Source: an uncultured Sphingomonas sp.
GTDB taxonomy: Bacteria; Pseudomonadota; Alphaproteobacteria; Sphingomonadales; Sphingomonadaceae
Assembly (NCBI GenBank): GCA_913775975.1
Contig: CAJYLQ010000052.1
Location: 1-34,771 of the forward strand
Direction: 5' to 3'
Length of the DNA stretch: 34,771 nt
Part shown: positions 1 to 8,132 of the stretch, piece by piece
Numbering within the stretch: the first letter of the stretch is position 1
Layout: the number at the start of each line of letters is the position of its first letter
Position numbers and translations under genes: made by a program
The notes under the pieces: generated by a model
The model's input: only the letters and a program-made list of their open reading frames with translations
What the model was told of the DNA's origin: nothing
Database searches by the model: none

Positions 1-739
1 GGTCGGCCGTCATCACGCGCGCGTCGGTGCGGACCGTGAACCGCTCCGCGCCGCGCCGGATGATGCCGCCGCCCGCATTCTCGACATTCTTCGCGACCGC
101 CGCCGCCAGCTCGCCCGCCGTGACGCCGTGTAGCGTCAGCCGCACCGGGTCCGGCGCGACGACATATTGTTCTTCCAGCCCGCCGCCCGAGTTGACGTCG
201 GCGACGCCCGGCACCGCGCGCAGCATCGGGCGGACGGTATATTCCTGCGCCTCGTACAGCTCCATAAGCTGCCGCTGCGCGTCCATGCCCGGCGGCGGCC
301 GCTTCCATTCGAGCGTGTAGTAAAAGATCTCGCCCAGCCCGGTGGTGATCGGCGCCAGCTGCGGAACGCTGCCCGGCGGCAGCTGGTCGCGCACCGCATT
401 CAGCCGCTCGGTGACGAGCTGGCGGGCCTTCAGTTGATCGGTCCCGTCCTTGTATAGCAGCGTGACCTGGCTCAAACCCGTCTTGGTCAGCGAGCGCGTC
501 TGGTCCAGCCCCGGCTGGCCGCCCATGGCGCGCTCGATCGGCAGCGTGACCAGCCGTTCGATCTCCTCGGGCGCCAGCGCTGGCACCTGCGTGTTGATCT
601 GCACCTGCACGCCGGTGATGTCGGGGATCGCATCGATCTGCAGGTTTGCGAACGACCACAGTCCGATCGCCGCAACCAGGGCGGCCATCAGCGCCACCCC
701 CAGCCGATGACGGGTGACGAGGGCAAGCCACCCCTTCAT
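1..739 (-). CDS. CzcA/CusA-family heavy-metal efflux RND permease, N-terminal part
   Basis: The inner-membrane proton-driven pump of a tripartite RND metal exporter. About 246 residues are visible; the rest lies beyond the left edge. The start reads MKGWLALVTRHRLG, followed by a first membrane helix (about residues 12-30). The porter domain then carries the family signatures DAIPDITGVQVQINTQ (about 37-52) and PEEIERLVTLPIE (about 57-69). This DxxPDxT-VQVQ pattern separates the heavy-metal (HME) RND branch from drug-type AcrB pumps. The ATG at 739 overlaps the last 4 bases of the upstream channel gene (ATGA), so the two are translationally coupled. No membrane fusion protein gene is visible; it would have to lie beyond the edge. 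The metal (Cu/Ag or Co/Zn/Cd) cannot be assigned because the transmembrane substrate residues are outside the window. Confidence 0.9.
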   Translation of the reverse strand, partial: MKGWLALVTRHRLGVALMAALVAAIGLWSFANLQIDAIPDITGVQVQINTQVPALAPEEIERLVTLPIERAMGGQPGLDQTRSLTKTGLSQVTLLYKDGTDQLKARQLVTERLNAVRDQLPPGSVPQLAPITTGLGEIFYYTLEWKRPPPGMDAQRQLMELYEAQEYTVRPMLRAVPGVADVNSGGGLEEQYVVAPDPVRLTLHGVTAGELAAAVAKNVENAGGGIIRRGAERFTVRTDARVMTAD

Positions 740-1986
740 CGGTCGAGCGGCGTCCCGCCGTTCAGCGCGCGCAATTGCAGCAGCGCCTCCAGCGCCTCGC
801 GCCGCGTATCCAGCACGGCATTCACCGCCTCGACATAGGATTGCTGCATCTGGGTATAGGTCGTCAGCGGGATCGCCCCCAGCCGGTAGTTGCGATCGGC
901 ATCCGCCGCAGCCTCCGCGAAGCTGCGCGGCGCGGCGCCGTCCCATCGCGCCAGCGCCGCGCGCTTCGCCTCATATTGCGCCGCCTGGTCGAACACGTCG
1001 CGGGCGATGCGCCGCTCCGTATTGACCAGCGTCGCATTGGCCTGCGCCTGCCGCCCCTGTTCCACCGCCACCTCGCCCGCCTGGCGGTTCCACAGGGGGA
1101 TGCTGGTGGACAGGCGGACGCCGTAATTGGTTTCGCGAATGTCCGATCGGGCGCGGTCGTAATAGGGCCCGACGCTGACCACCGGGATGCGGCTCTTGCG
1201 CGCCAGATCGACGCGCAGGCCCTGCTGCTCGAACTGTGCGCGCAGGGCCTTCAACTCGAAGTTGTTCTCGCTGGCCCTCGCCGCGAGCGTCGGCCCCGGC
1301 GGCAGCGCGGGCAGCGCCATGTCCGGCCGCACGATGCGAATGCGTGCGGCAAAGGGCGCGCCGCGTAGCTGGTTCAGCTCGTACAGCATCGAATTGGCCT
1401 GCACATCCGCCGCAGCCGCCGTGCGCTCGGCACCGATCGCACTCGCCTCCAGAGAGGCGGCCTCCAGACGTGGCGAAGGCCCGGCGGGATCGCGCGCCAC
1501 GATCGTGCGGGCAAGCGTGCGCATTCGGCTCGCGACCTCGCGCGCGGCGGCCGCCTTCTCGTCGGCGGCGAACAGGCCATAGCCTAGCGAGCGGGCGCGC
1601 GCCGCCAGCGTCGCGTCGAACTGTTGCAGCCCGATCCGCGCCAGCGCCACCTGCCGGTCGGCGATCGCGCGGCGCAGCGCGATGCGGCCGCCGAACTCGA
1701 TCGGCTGGACGACGGATACCGCATAGGTCAGCCCTTCGCCCGTGACCGCGCCGGATGTGATATCCTGCGCGCGGCGCTGGCCAAATTCCACCACCGCCTC
1801 GGGATCGGCCCAGCGGCCGGCCGCGTCGCGCTCCACGCCCGCCGTCTCGATCTGGCGCTGGTAGAATTGCCGCTCCGGGTTGTGGCTGACGACATCCTGC
1901 ACCAGCGCGTCGAGCGACATGGCGGGCACCTGCGCCATCGCCGGGGGCGCGACCAGCATCACGCCGGCGAGAACGAGGGTCCGCAC
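736..1986 (-). CDS. TolC-family outer-membrane efflux channel (CusC/CzcC type)
   Basis: Outer-membrane channel partner of the RND pump, 416 residues, the usual size for CzcC-type proteins. I place the start at the GTG at 1986. It gives the signal peptide VRTLVLAGVMLVAPPAMAQ, and a GGAGGA ribosome site lies 6 bases upstream (1993-1998). The longer open frame upstream has no such site and encodes an Arg/Pro-rich tail typical of noncoding GC-rich DNA. The mature protein begins MSLDALVQDVVSHNPE, the usual TolC-type first helix. It shows two Ala-rich coiled-coil OEP repeats, each with beta-strand stretches such as YAVSVVQPIEFGGRIALRR and YGVRLSTSIPLWNRQAGE. It is first in its operon and overlaps the pump gene by 4 bases. 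The two-component genes run divergently and probably control it. Confidence 0.9.
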   Translation of the reverse strand: MRTLVLAGVMLVAPPAMAQVPAMSLDALVQDVVSHNPERQFYQRQIETAGVERDAAGRWADPEAVVEFGQRRAQDITSGAVTGEGLTYAVSVVQPIEFGGRIALRRAIADRQVALARIGLQQFDATLAARARSLGYGLFAADEKAAAAREVASRMRTLARTIVARDPAGPSPRLEAASLEASAIGAERTAAAADVQANSMLYELNQLRGAPFAARIRIVRPDMALPALPPGPTLAARASENNFELKALRAQFEQQGLRVDLARKSRIPVVSVGPYYDRARSDIRETNYGVRLSTSIPLWNRQAGEVAVEQGRQAQANATLVNTERRIARDVFDQAAQYEAKRAALARWDGAAPRSFAEAAADADRNYRLGAIPLTTYTQMQQSYVEAVNAVLDTRREALEALLQLRALNGGTPLDR

Positions 1987-2039
1987 GTCCAATCCTCCGA
2001 ACAACCTGGCCCAACTAGGCGAAGGATCGGCGCGCCGTC

Positions 2040-2068
2040 GACTAAATCGATGTTTATAGACTAAATCG
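2040..2068. promoter_or_regulatory. Direct-repeat operator candidate in the divergent efflux/two-component promoter
   Basis: The decamer GACTAAATCG occurs twice in the same orientation (2040-2049 and 2059-2068), with starts 19 bp apart. It sits in an AT-rich island (2041-2080) within otherwise GC-rich intergenic DNA, between the channel gene (start 1986) and the response-regulator gene (start 2115). Tandem half-sites about two helical turns apart suit an OmpR-family dimer. On the minus strand, TATAAA between the repeats could be the -10 of the efflux operon. That the neighbouring regulator binds here is an inference. Confidence 0.55.
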
Positions 2069-2114
2069 CTATTAAGTTGACCGCGCACCCCGCCCGCGTC
2101 GATCACCCTTCGCC

Positions 2115-2792
2115 ATGGCGCGGATACTGCTGATCGAGGATGATGACGGCACGGCAGACGAGATCCTGATGGAACTCGGCCGGGCGGGCCATGCCGCCAC
2201 GCGTGCCTCGTCGCTGGCGCAGGCGGCACCGCTGGCGCGGGGCGATGCGGTCGACCTGCTGATCCTCGACCGGCAGCTGCCCGATGGCGAGGGGCTTGAG
2301 CTGCTGGCATCGCTGCGGGCCGCCGGGCAGCGGACCCCCGCGCTCGTCCTCAGCGCGCTCGGCAGTCTCGACGACCGTGTTCGAGGCCTGCGCGCGGGCG
2401 GCGACGACTATCTGCCAAAGCCCTTCGCCCTCGTGGAACTGATCGCGCGGGTGGAGGCGCTGCTGCGCCGCCCCAATGACACGCGCGAGACGCGGCTGAT
2501 CGCCGGGCCGCTGGACCTGGACCTGCTGGCGGGGCGGGCCAGCCGCGCGGGGCGCGCGCTCGACCTGCTGCCGCGCGAGCTGAAGCTGCTGGACTATATG
2601 GTCCGTCGCCCCGGCCGCATCATAACCCGATCGATGCTGCTGCAGGATGTATGGGGCTATAGCTTCGAGCCGAACACCAACGTCATCGACGTCCATATGG
2701 GTCGCCTGCGCCGCAAGGTGGATGGCGAGGGTGAGGCGCAGCTGATCCGCAACGTGCGGGGCCAGGGCTATGTCCTCGATCTTCCCGTCTGA
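2115..2792 (+). CDS. OmpR/PhoB-family response regulator (CusR/CzcR-like)
   Basis: DNA-binding response regulator of 225 residues, the normal length. The receiver domain covers about residues 1-115. It has the acidic pair in MARILLIEDDD, the phosphoacceptor Asp52 in LILDRQLPDG, the switch Ser80 and the conserved Lys102 in LPKPF. The winged-helix effector domain (about 125-225) ends with the typical VIDVHMGRLRRK and IRNVRGQGYVL motifs. It is divergent from the metal efflux operon and overlaps the kinase gene by 23 bases, an arrangement standard for metal-responsive CusRS/CzcRS systems. Control of the flanking efflux genes is inferred from this context and from the direct repeat in the shared promoter. 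QseB/PmrA-like regulators are the closest alternative reading. Confidence 0.93.
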   Translation: MARILLIEDDDGTADEILMELGRAGHAATRASSLAQAAPLARGDAVDLLILDRQLPDGEGLELLASLRAAGQRTPALVLSALGSLDDRVRGLRAGGDDYLPKPFALVELIARVEALLRRPNDTRETRLIAGPLDLDLLAGRASRAGRALDLLPRELKLLDYMVRRPGRIITRSMLLQDVWGYSFEPNTNVIDVHMGRLRRKVDGEGEAQLIRNVRGQGYVLDLPV

Positions 2793-4149
2793 TCCGCGAA
2801 CCCGCGCGACTTGGCGCTGGGGCGGCGCGCTGGCGGCGATGCTGGTCCTCCAGTCGCTGGTGCTGGCCGCCGTCTTCTGGGTGCTGGCCAACGATCATCA
2901 CCGCCGTGCGATCGACCACCAGTTGACCGACGACTGCACCTTCTTCCGTCTGACCCCGGCGGAGGAGCGGGCGGAGGAGCTGCGCGAGAAGCTGGACCGC
3001 GACATCCATCGCGACCGCTTCCTGGCGTTGTTCGACCGCGATGGCCGGCGGATCGCGGGCAATGTCGCGCGGCTGCCTGACGGCGCGCCGACGCGGGAGA
3101 GCTTCGTCGCCACGATCACGCCGACCGAACTGCCGGGCAAGCATAGCGACGATGCGCGCGTTATGATCTGCCCCCTGCCGGACGGCACCGCGCTGCTGAC
3201 CGGCGCGGATCTGGACGACATGGAAGCCGCATTGGCGCTCGTCGGCCGGTCGCTGGTGCTGGGCCTGCTTCCCGGGCTGGGCGTCGCGATCCTGTTCGGA
3301 CTGGTGGCCGGGCGTCGCGCCGCGCGGCAGGTCGATGCGGTCCGACAGCTCAGTGAGCGTATCATCAAGGGCGATCTGGCGCAGCGGCTGCCGGTGCCGC
3401 CCTCCCCCGACAGCTTCGGGCTGCTCTGCGCGCATATCAACACGATGCTGGACCGGATCCAGCTGCTCGTCGCGGACGTGCGCGGGATCGGCGACGATAT
3501 CGCCCACCAGCTGCGCACCCCCGTCACCCGGCTACGCGCGCGGGTGGAACGGGGCATCCGCGACGCGACCGATCGCGACGCCGCGGTCGCGGTGCTGGAG
3601 GGATCGCTGGTCGACATCGACAAGCTGCTGGGCATCGTCGCGGCGCTGCTGCGCATCCGCGAGCTGGAGGACCATGCCCGCCGCAGCCGCTTCGCGCCGG
3701 TCGATCTCGCTGCGCTGGTCGAGGACGCGATCGACCTCCACCGCCCGATCGCCGAGGATCGCGGGATCGTGCTGGTGGGCGCCACCCGGCGCGTGCCGCC
3801 GGTGGAGGGGGATGCCAGCCTGTTGATGGAGGCGGTGGCCAACCTGATCGACAATGCGATGAAATTCGGCCCCGCGCCCGGCAGCGTCACCATATCCCTG
3901 ACCCGGCAGGGTAGCGCCACGCTGCTGACCGTCGCCGACGAGGGCGCGGGCGTGCCGGCAGCGGAGCGGACGATGGTGCTGCAACGCTTCTATCGCGGGC
4001 GACATGACCAGGCCGGGGTCGGGCTGGGCCTGTCGCTGGTCAAGGCGATCGCCGACCTGCACGGCTTCACGCTGCGCTTCGCCACAGCGGGCAGTGCGGT
4101 CTCGATCGTCTGTGGCGCCGATGCAACACAGGGCGGCCATCTCGACTGA
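2770..4149 (+). CDS. Membrane sensor histidine kinase (CusS/QseC-like)
   Basis: Sensor kinase of 459 residues, partner of the preceding regulator. A first membrane helix (about 18-40) and a second (about 160-180) bracket a periplasmic sensor of about 120 residues. A HAMP linker follows (about 181-235). The dimerization/phosphoacceptor segment has His246 in DIAHQLRTPVTRLR. The ATPase domain shows the N-box NLIDNAMKFG (Asn358, Asn362), G1 DEGAGVP (390-396) and G2 GVGLGLSLV (416-424). The start at 2770 lies inside the end of the regulator gene. The next Met would cut into the first membrane helix, so 2770 is preferred. Two Cys residues occur in the periplasmic region (in DDCTFF and MICPLP); whether they bind metal cannot be told from sequence. 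Confidence 0.92.
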   Translation: MSSIFPSDPRTRATWRWGGALAAMLVLQSLVLAAVFWVLANDHHRRAIDHQLTDDCTFFRLTPAEERAEELREKLDRDIHRDRFLALFDRDGRRIAGNVARLPDGAPTRESFVATITPTELPGKHSDDARVMICPLPDGTALLTGADLDDMEAALALVGRSLVLGLLPGLGVAILFGLVAGRRAARQVDAVRQLSERIIKGDLAQRLPVPPSPDSFGLLCAHINTMLDRIQLLVADVRGIGDDIAHQLRTPVTRLRARVERGIRDATDRDAAVAVLEGSLVDIDKLLGIVAALLRIRELEDHARRSRFAPVDLAALVEDAIDLHRPIAEDRGIVLVGATRRVPPVEGDASLLMEAVANLIDNAMKFGPAPGSVTISLTRQGSATLLTVADEGAGVPAAERTMVLQRFYRGRHDQAGVGLGLSLVKAIADLHGFTLRFATAGSAVSIVCGADATQGGHLD

Positions 4150-4212
4150 ACGCGGCGCCGTTGAACCGGCTATGCCATTCACATCAAGCCGGCAATGTGG
4201 CTCCACCCCTCG

Positions 4213-4239
4213 CTGTCACGCGGTTGACGCATAAGCGTC
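4213..4239. promoter_or_regulatory. Possible operator upstream of the TBDR-phosphodiesterase operon
   Basis: The 162-bp gap 4150-4311 holds the promoter of the following operon. It contains CTGTCAC (4213-4219), resembling a Pho-box half-site, then TTGACG (4224-4229), a good -35-like hexamer. A perfect small inverted repeat GACGC-ATAA-GCGTC spans 4226-4239. The second Pho half-site would be poor (about 3 of 7 matches), so PhoB control is only a suggestion, prompted by the phosphodiesterase in the operon. Confidence 0.25.
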
Positions 4240-4311
4240 GCGACTGCGTAACCATCCGGCATCAACGGCGCCCCCAGCGGCCGGGACGGAACCCGGCCAA
4301 GGGGATATGAC

Positions 4312-6726
4312 ATGAACGCACGTATCTGGCTGCTCGGCGCGGCTCCGATGGCCCTGCTCGCGCAACATGCCGCCGCGCAGGACCTCGCCGCGACCGCGAT
4401 CGCCGCCACCACCGCCGGCACCACTGGCACCGAAACCGCACCCGCCGCCGCAGACGCGGCGCCCGAGGTGGATCAGGGCGGTGACATCGTGGTGCTCGGC
4501 TTCGGCCAGACGCGTCAGGTACAGACGGTGGCCGCCGCCGACATGGAGCGGCTGACGCCGGGGACCTCCCCGCTCAAGGCGGCGGCAAAGTTGCCGGGCG
4601 TCAACTTCCAGTCGGCCGATGCGTTCGGCGCCTATGAATGGTCGACGCGCATCTCGCTGCGCGGCTTCAACCAGAACCAGCTGGGCTTCACGCTGGATGG
4701 CGTGCCGCTGGGCGACATGAGCTACGGCAACGTCAACGGCCTGCACATCAGCCGCGCCTCGATCTCCGAGGATCTGGCCGCGACCAGCGTCGCGCAGGGC
4801 GCCGGCGCGTTGGGCACCGCATCGACCAGCAATCTTGGCGGCACGCTGCAGTTCACCAGCCATGCGCCGTCCGAAACCGCCGATCTTGTTGCGTCGGGGA
4901 CCTATGGCAGCAACGATACGATCCGCGCCTTCGTCCGCGCCGAAAGCGGCGACGTGGGCGGCGGGTTGAAGGGCTATGTCAGCTATGCCTATCTGACCAC
5001 CGACAAGTGGAAGGGCTTCGGTGCGCAACGCCAGCATCAGGCCGATGCACGCATCGTGAAGGATCTGGGCGAGCGCGGCAGCATCACCGGCTTCCTGCAC
5101 TTCTCCGATCGGCGCGAGAACGACTATCAGGATCTCAGCTACGACATCATCGCGCGGCGCGGGCTGAACAACGACAACATCTCGAACAACTACCCGCTCG
5201 CGCTGCAGATCGGCCGCGTCTACCAGAACAATGCGGCGGCGGCGACGTATCAGAAGGCGAACGGCTCGCTGACCGGCTTCACCGCCCCCTGGGCCAATGC
5301 CGGCTTCACCTATCCGACCGGTTTCGGTGGCCCGGACGACGCCTATTACGACGCCGCCGGCCTGCGCCGGGACTGGCTGGGCGGCGCGATCGTCGATGCG
5401 AAGCTCAGCCCGGTTCTGTCGCTCGTCTCGACCACCTATTATCACCGCAACAAGGGCCAGGGATCGTGGATCACGCCCTATGTCGCGACGCCCGCCGGTG
5501 TTTCGGACGGCAATGGCGGTACCGTGGCGGCGGTTTCGCCGCTCGCGTTCCGCACGACCGAATACGGCATTGAGCGCGGCGGCAACCTGACCAACCTGAC
5601 GCTGGAAACCGGCGCCAACCGGCTGGAAGTGGGCGCCTGGTATGAAAGCAACGCCTTCCGCCAGGCGCGCCGCTTCTACGGGATGACCGACACGGCGACG
5701 CCGAACCGCAACGCCCGCGACTTCCAGTCGGGTGCGTTCTTCACGCAGTGGGACGGCCATTACGATACGGAGACGCTGCAATATCACGTCGCCGATACGC
5801 TGGATCTCGGCGCGCTGACGCTGAGCGGCGGGTGGAAGGGGATGCGCGTCATCAATCGCGCCAAGCTGGCCACCGGATCGCTCGTGCAGGGCCGCATCGA
5901 GGCAAAGGACTGGTTCCTGCCGCAGATCGGCGCGCTCTATCGCGTGGGCGGCGGCGCGGAGTTGTTCGTCAACTACACCGAAAACATGCGCGCTTTCGTC
6001 TCGTCGGCGACGACGGGTCCGTTTGCGACGACGCAGGCCGGGTTCAACGGCATCCGCAACACGCTGAAGCCGGAAACGTCGAAGACGGTCGAGGGCGGTG
6101 TCCGCCTGCGGTCCGGCGGGCTGCAGATGTCGGCGGTCGGCTATTATGTCGATTTCTCGAACCGGCTGCTCACCTTCGCCAACGGCTCGGGCATCCAGGG
6201 CAACCCGCCGACGCTGAACAATGCCGGCAGCGTCCAGAGCTATGGCGCCGAACTGTCGGCCAGCTATCGCGTCTTCCGGCCGCTGACCGTCTTCGCCAGC
6301 TATTCGTACAACAAGGCGACGTATCGGGACAACGTGGTCAGCTCGACCGGCGCGATCATCCAGCCGACCAAGGGCAAGACGGTGGTCGATACCCCGGAGA
6401 ACATGGTCAAGGGCGAGATCGTCTATGACGACGACCACTTCTTCGCTCGCGTCGGCGGCGATTACATGTCGCGGCGCTATTTCACCTATCTCAACGACCA
6501 GTCGGTCGCCGGCCGGGTGCTGATGGACGCCAGCATCGGCTATCGCCTGCGTGGGGTGGGCGGCGTGCTGGAAGGGCTGACGATCGAGGGCAGCGTGACC
6601 AACCTGACGGACAAGGCGTACGTCTCCACCATCGGCACCAATGGCTACACCGCCAGCGGCGACAACCAGACACTGCTCGCCGGCGCGCCGCGCCAGTGGT
6701 TCGTCACGCTGCGCCGGGGCTTCTGA
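4312..6726 (+). CDS. TonB-dependent outer-membrane receptor
   Basis: Outer-membrane active transporter of 804 residues, a typical length. The signal peptide is MNARIWLLGAAPMALLAQHAAAQ. A TonB-box-like DIVVLG follows at about residues 61-66, then a plug domain with KLPGVNFQSADAFG, ISLRGFNQNQLGFTLDGVPLG and the SNLGGTLQFTS motif. The 22-strand barrel region ends in the aromatic terminus QWFVTLRRGF. An AGGGGATA ribosome site precedes the ATG. The stop overlaps the ATG of the phosphodiesterase gene by one base (TGATG), so the two proteins are probably made together. This suggests the receptor imports either the substrate or the product of that enzyme. The sequence does not reveal the ligand; no siderophore or cobalamin signature is evident. 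Confidence 0.93.
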   Translation: MNARIWLLGAAPMALLAQHAAAQDLAATAIAATTAGTTGTETAPAAADAAPEVDQGGDIVVLGFGQTRQVQTVAAADMERLTPGTSPLKAAAKLPGVNFQSADAFGAYEWSTRISLRGFNQNQLGFTLDGVPLGDMSYGNVNGLHISRASISEDLAATSVAQGAGALGTASTSNLGGTLQFTSHAPSETADLVASGTYGSNDTIRAFVRAESGDVGGGLKGYVSYAYLTTDKWKGFGAQRQHQADARIVKDLGERGSITGFLHFSDRRENDYQDLSYDIIARRGLNNDNISNNYPLALQIGRVYQNNAAAATYQKANGSLTGFTAPWANAGFTYPTGFGGPDDAYYDAAGLRRDWLGGAIVDAKLSPVLSLVSTTYYHRNKGQGSWITPYVATPAGVSDGNGGTVAAVSPLAFRTTEYGIERGGNLTNLTLETGANRLEVGAWYESNAFRQARRFYGMTDTATPNRNARDFQSGAFFTQWDGHYDTETLQYHVADTLDLGALTLSGGWKGMRVINRAKLATGSLVQGRIEAKDWFLPQIGALYRVGGGAELFVNYTENMRAFVSSATTGPFATTQAGFNGIRNTLKPETSKTVEGGVRLRSGGLQMSAVGYYVDFSNRLLTFANGSGIQGNPPTLNNAGSVQSYGAELSASYRVFRPLTVFASYSYNKATYRDNVVSSTGAIIQPTKGKTVVDTPENMVKGEIVYDDDHFFARVGGDYMSRRYFTYLNDQSVAGRVLMDASIGYRLRGVGGVLEGLTIEGSVTNLTDKAYVSTIGTNGYTASGDNQTLLAGAPRQWFVTLRRGF

Positions 6727-8066
6727 TGCGCCGCGCCCTCGCCGCCATCGCCGGCCTCGCGGCCATGCTTGCGGCGGGGGCGCTGCCCGCCGTCGCCCAT
6801 GCGTCGCCCGTCCTGCTCATCTCGCTCGACGGACTGCGGCCCGACGATATCGCGCAGGCCAGGGCACGTGGCATGACGCTGCCCGCGCTCACCGCCCTGT
6901 CGGCGGAGGGCGCCCATGCGCAGGGAGTGGTGGGGGTGCTGCCAACCCTCACCTATCCCAGCCACACCACGCTGATTACAGGTGTCGCGCCCGGGAAGCA
7001 CGGCATCTCCAACAACCTGACCTTCGATCCCGAGCAGAAGAACCAGGGCGGGTGGTACTGGTACACCAGCGACGTGCGCGTGCCGACGCTGTGGCAGGCC
7101 GCGCACGCGGCGGGGCTGAAGACGGCGAACGTCCACTGGCCCGTATCGGTCGGTGCGGCGGGGATCGACGCGAACCTGCCGCAGATCTGGCGTACGGGCA
7201 CGGCGGACGATGCCAAGCTGCTGACCGCGCTCGCCACGCCCGGCCTCGTCGCCCGGCTGGAGAAGACGGTCGGCGCCCCCTATCCGCAGGGGATCGACGA
7301 AAGCGTTGCGGGCGACCGTGGGCGCGTCGCCTTTGCGAAGGCGCTGCTGGCGGAAAAGCCCGGCTTCACGACCGTCTACATGGCGGGGATCGATCATATC
7401 GAGCATCTGAACGGCCCGGGTTCCCCCGAAGCGCGGCGCGCCATCGAGGAAACGGACGCGCTGGTCGGCGACCTCGTCCGCGCGGCGCGGGCCGCGATGC
7501 CGGACGTGACGGTGGTGCTGGTGTCCGATCACGGCTTCCTGCCGATCGATACCGACATCAATCTGTTCCGCCCGTTCCTGGACGCAGGGCTCATCACGCT
7601 CGGCGCCGATGGGAAGGTTTCCGACTGGCAGGCGATGCCGTGGGTGGCGGGCGGCACTGCCGCGATCCGGCTGGCGCGGCCTGACGATGCCGCGCTCGTC
7701 GAAAAGGTTCGCGGCGTGCTGGCGCGGATGGCGGCCGACCCGGCCTATCGCATCGACCGCATTCTGGACCGCGCGGCGGTGGCCAAGGCGGGCGGCGCGA
7801 GCGAGGCGAGCTTCATGATCGCCATGAAGCCCGGCGCGGAGACGGGCCGCGATCCCGCCGCCGCGATCGCCACGCCGTCCAAATATCGCGGGATGCACGG
7901 GTACGTTCCCTGGGATCCGGCGATGCGCTCCACGCTGATCGTCGCGGGGCCGGGCATCGCGGCGGGTCGCGACCTTGGCATCGTCGACATGCGCGCGATC
8001 GCCCCCGCGATCGCCCGCCGCCTCGGCGCCGCGCTGCCCGACGCGGAGGCGCCCCCCGCCTTCTGA
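6726..8066 (+). CDS. Ectonucleotide pyrophosphatase/phosphodiesterase (NPP, alkaline phosphatase superfamily)
   Basis: Secreted two-metal phosphodiesterase of 446 residues. The start at 6726 (overlapping the receptor stop) gives a clean signal peptide MRRALAAIAGLAAMLAAG, with cleavage near AVAHA-SP. All metal and catalytic residues of the family can be placed: Asp35 in LISLDGLRP, the nucleophile Thr76 in PTLTYPSH, Asp223 and His227 in GIDHIEH, Asp268-His269 in VSDHGF, and His391 in GMHGYVPWD. It should hydrolyse phosphodiester or pyrophosphate bonds of nucleotides, nucleotide sugars or phospholipid headgroups in the periplasm. The exact substrate cannot be read from the sequence. Coupling to a TBDR suggests scavenging of an organophosphate too large for porins. 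Confidence 0.9.
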   Translation: MRRALAAIAGLAAMLAAGALPAVAHASPVLLISLDGLRPDDIAQARARGMTLPALTALSAEGAHAQGVVGVLPTLTYPSHTTLITGVAPGKHGISNNLTFDPEQKNQGGWYWYTSDVRVPTLWQAAHAAGLKTANVHWPVSVGAAGIDANLPQIWRTGTADDAKLLTALATPGLVARLEKTVGAPYPQGIDESVAGDRGRVAFAKALLAEKPGFTTVYMAGIDHIEHLNGPGSPEARRAIEETDALVGDLVRAARAAMPDVTVVLVSDHGFLPIDTDINLFRPFLDAGLITLGADGKVSDWQAMPWVAGGTAAIRLARPDDAALVEKVRGVLARMAADPAYRIDRILDRAAVAKAGGASEASFMIAMKPGAETGRDPAAAIATPSKYRGMHGYVPWDPAMRSTLIVAGPGIAAGRDLGIVDMRAIAPAIARRLGAALPDAEAPPAF

Positions 8067-8115
8067 CCGATCGTCACCGGCGACGGGAATTGTTTCGCTC
8101 GCTAACCGATCGTCA
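8066..8115 (+). repeat. 11-bp direct repeat before the chemoreceptor gene
   Basis: ACCGATCGTCA occurs at 8066-8076 and again at 8105-8115, 39 bp apart, in the short gap between the phosphodiesterase and chemoreceptor genes. The first copy overlaps the phosphodiesterase stop codon. It could be a regulator site or coincidence. Confidence 0.35.
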
Positions 8116-8130
8116 GTAATCCGGGCTTAA
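8116..8130 (+). promoter_or_regulatory. CtrA-box-like element
   Basis: GTAA-N7-TTAA at 8116-8130 matches 7 of 8 positions of the alphaproteobacterial CtrA consensus TTAA-N7-TTAA. It lies immediately upstream of a chemoreceptor gene. CtrA commonly controls motility and chemotaxis genes in this class, so the site is plausible. It is close to the start codon (8133), which is unusual for activation and would suit repression. Confidence 0.3.
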
Positions 8131-8132
8131 CC

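Noticed and set aside
1987..2310. Extension of the TolC-type gene into the response-regulator gene
   Set aside because: The GTG at 1986 has a strong GGAGGA site and a clean signal peptide; the extension is antisense to the regulator gene.
4165..4176. TGAACCGGCTAT as a fourth LacI operator before the first TBDR
   Set aside because: Only about 8 of 12 positions match and the palindrome is broken; not better than chance in GC-rich DNA.
4216..6438. A 740-codon minus-strand open frame opposite the first TBDR
   Set aside because: It is antisense to a full receptor with signal peptide, plug and barrel; its product is Arg/Asp/Val-rich low-complexity sequence without recognisable motifs.
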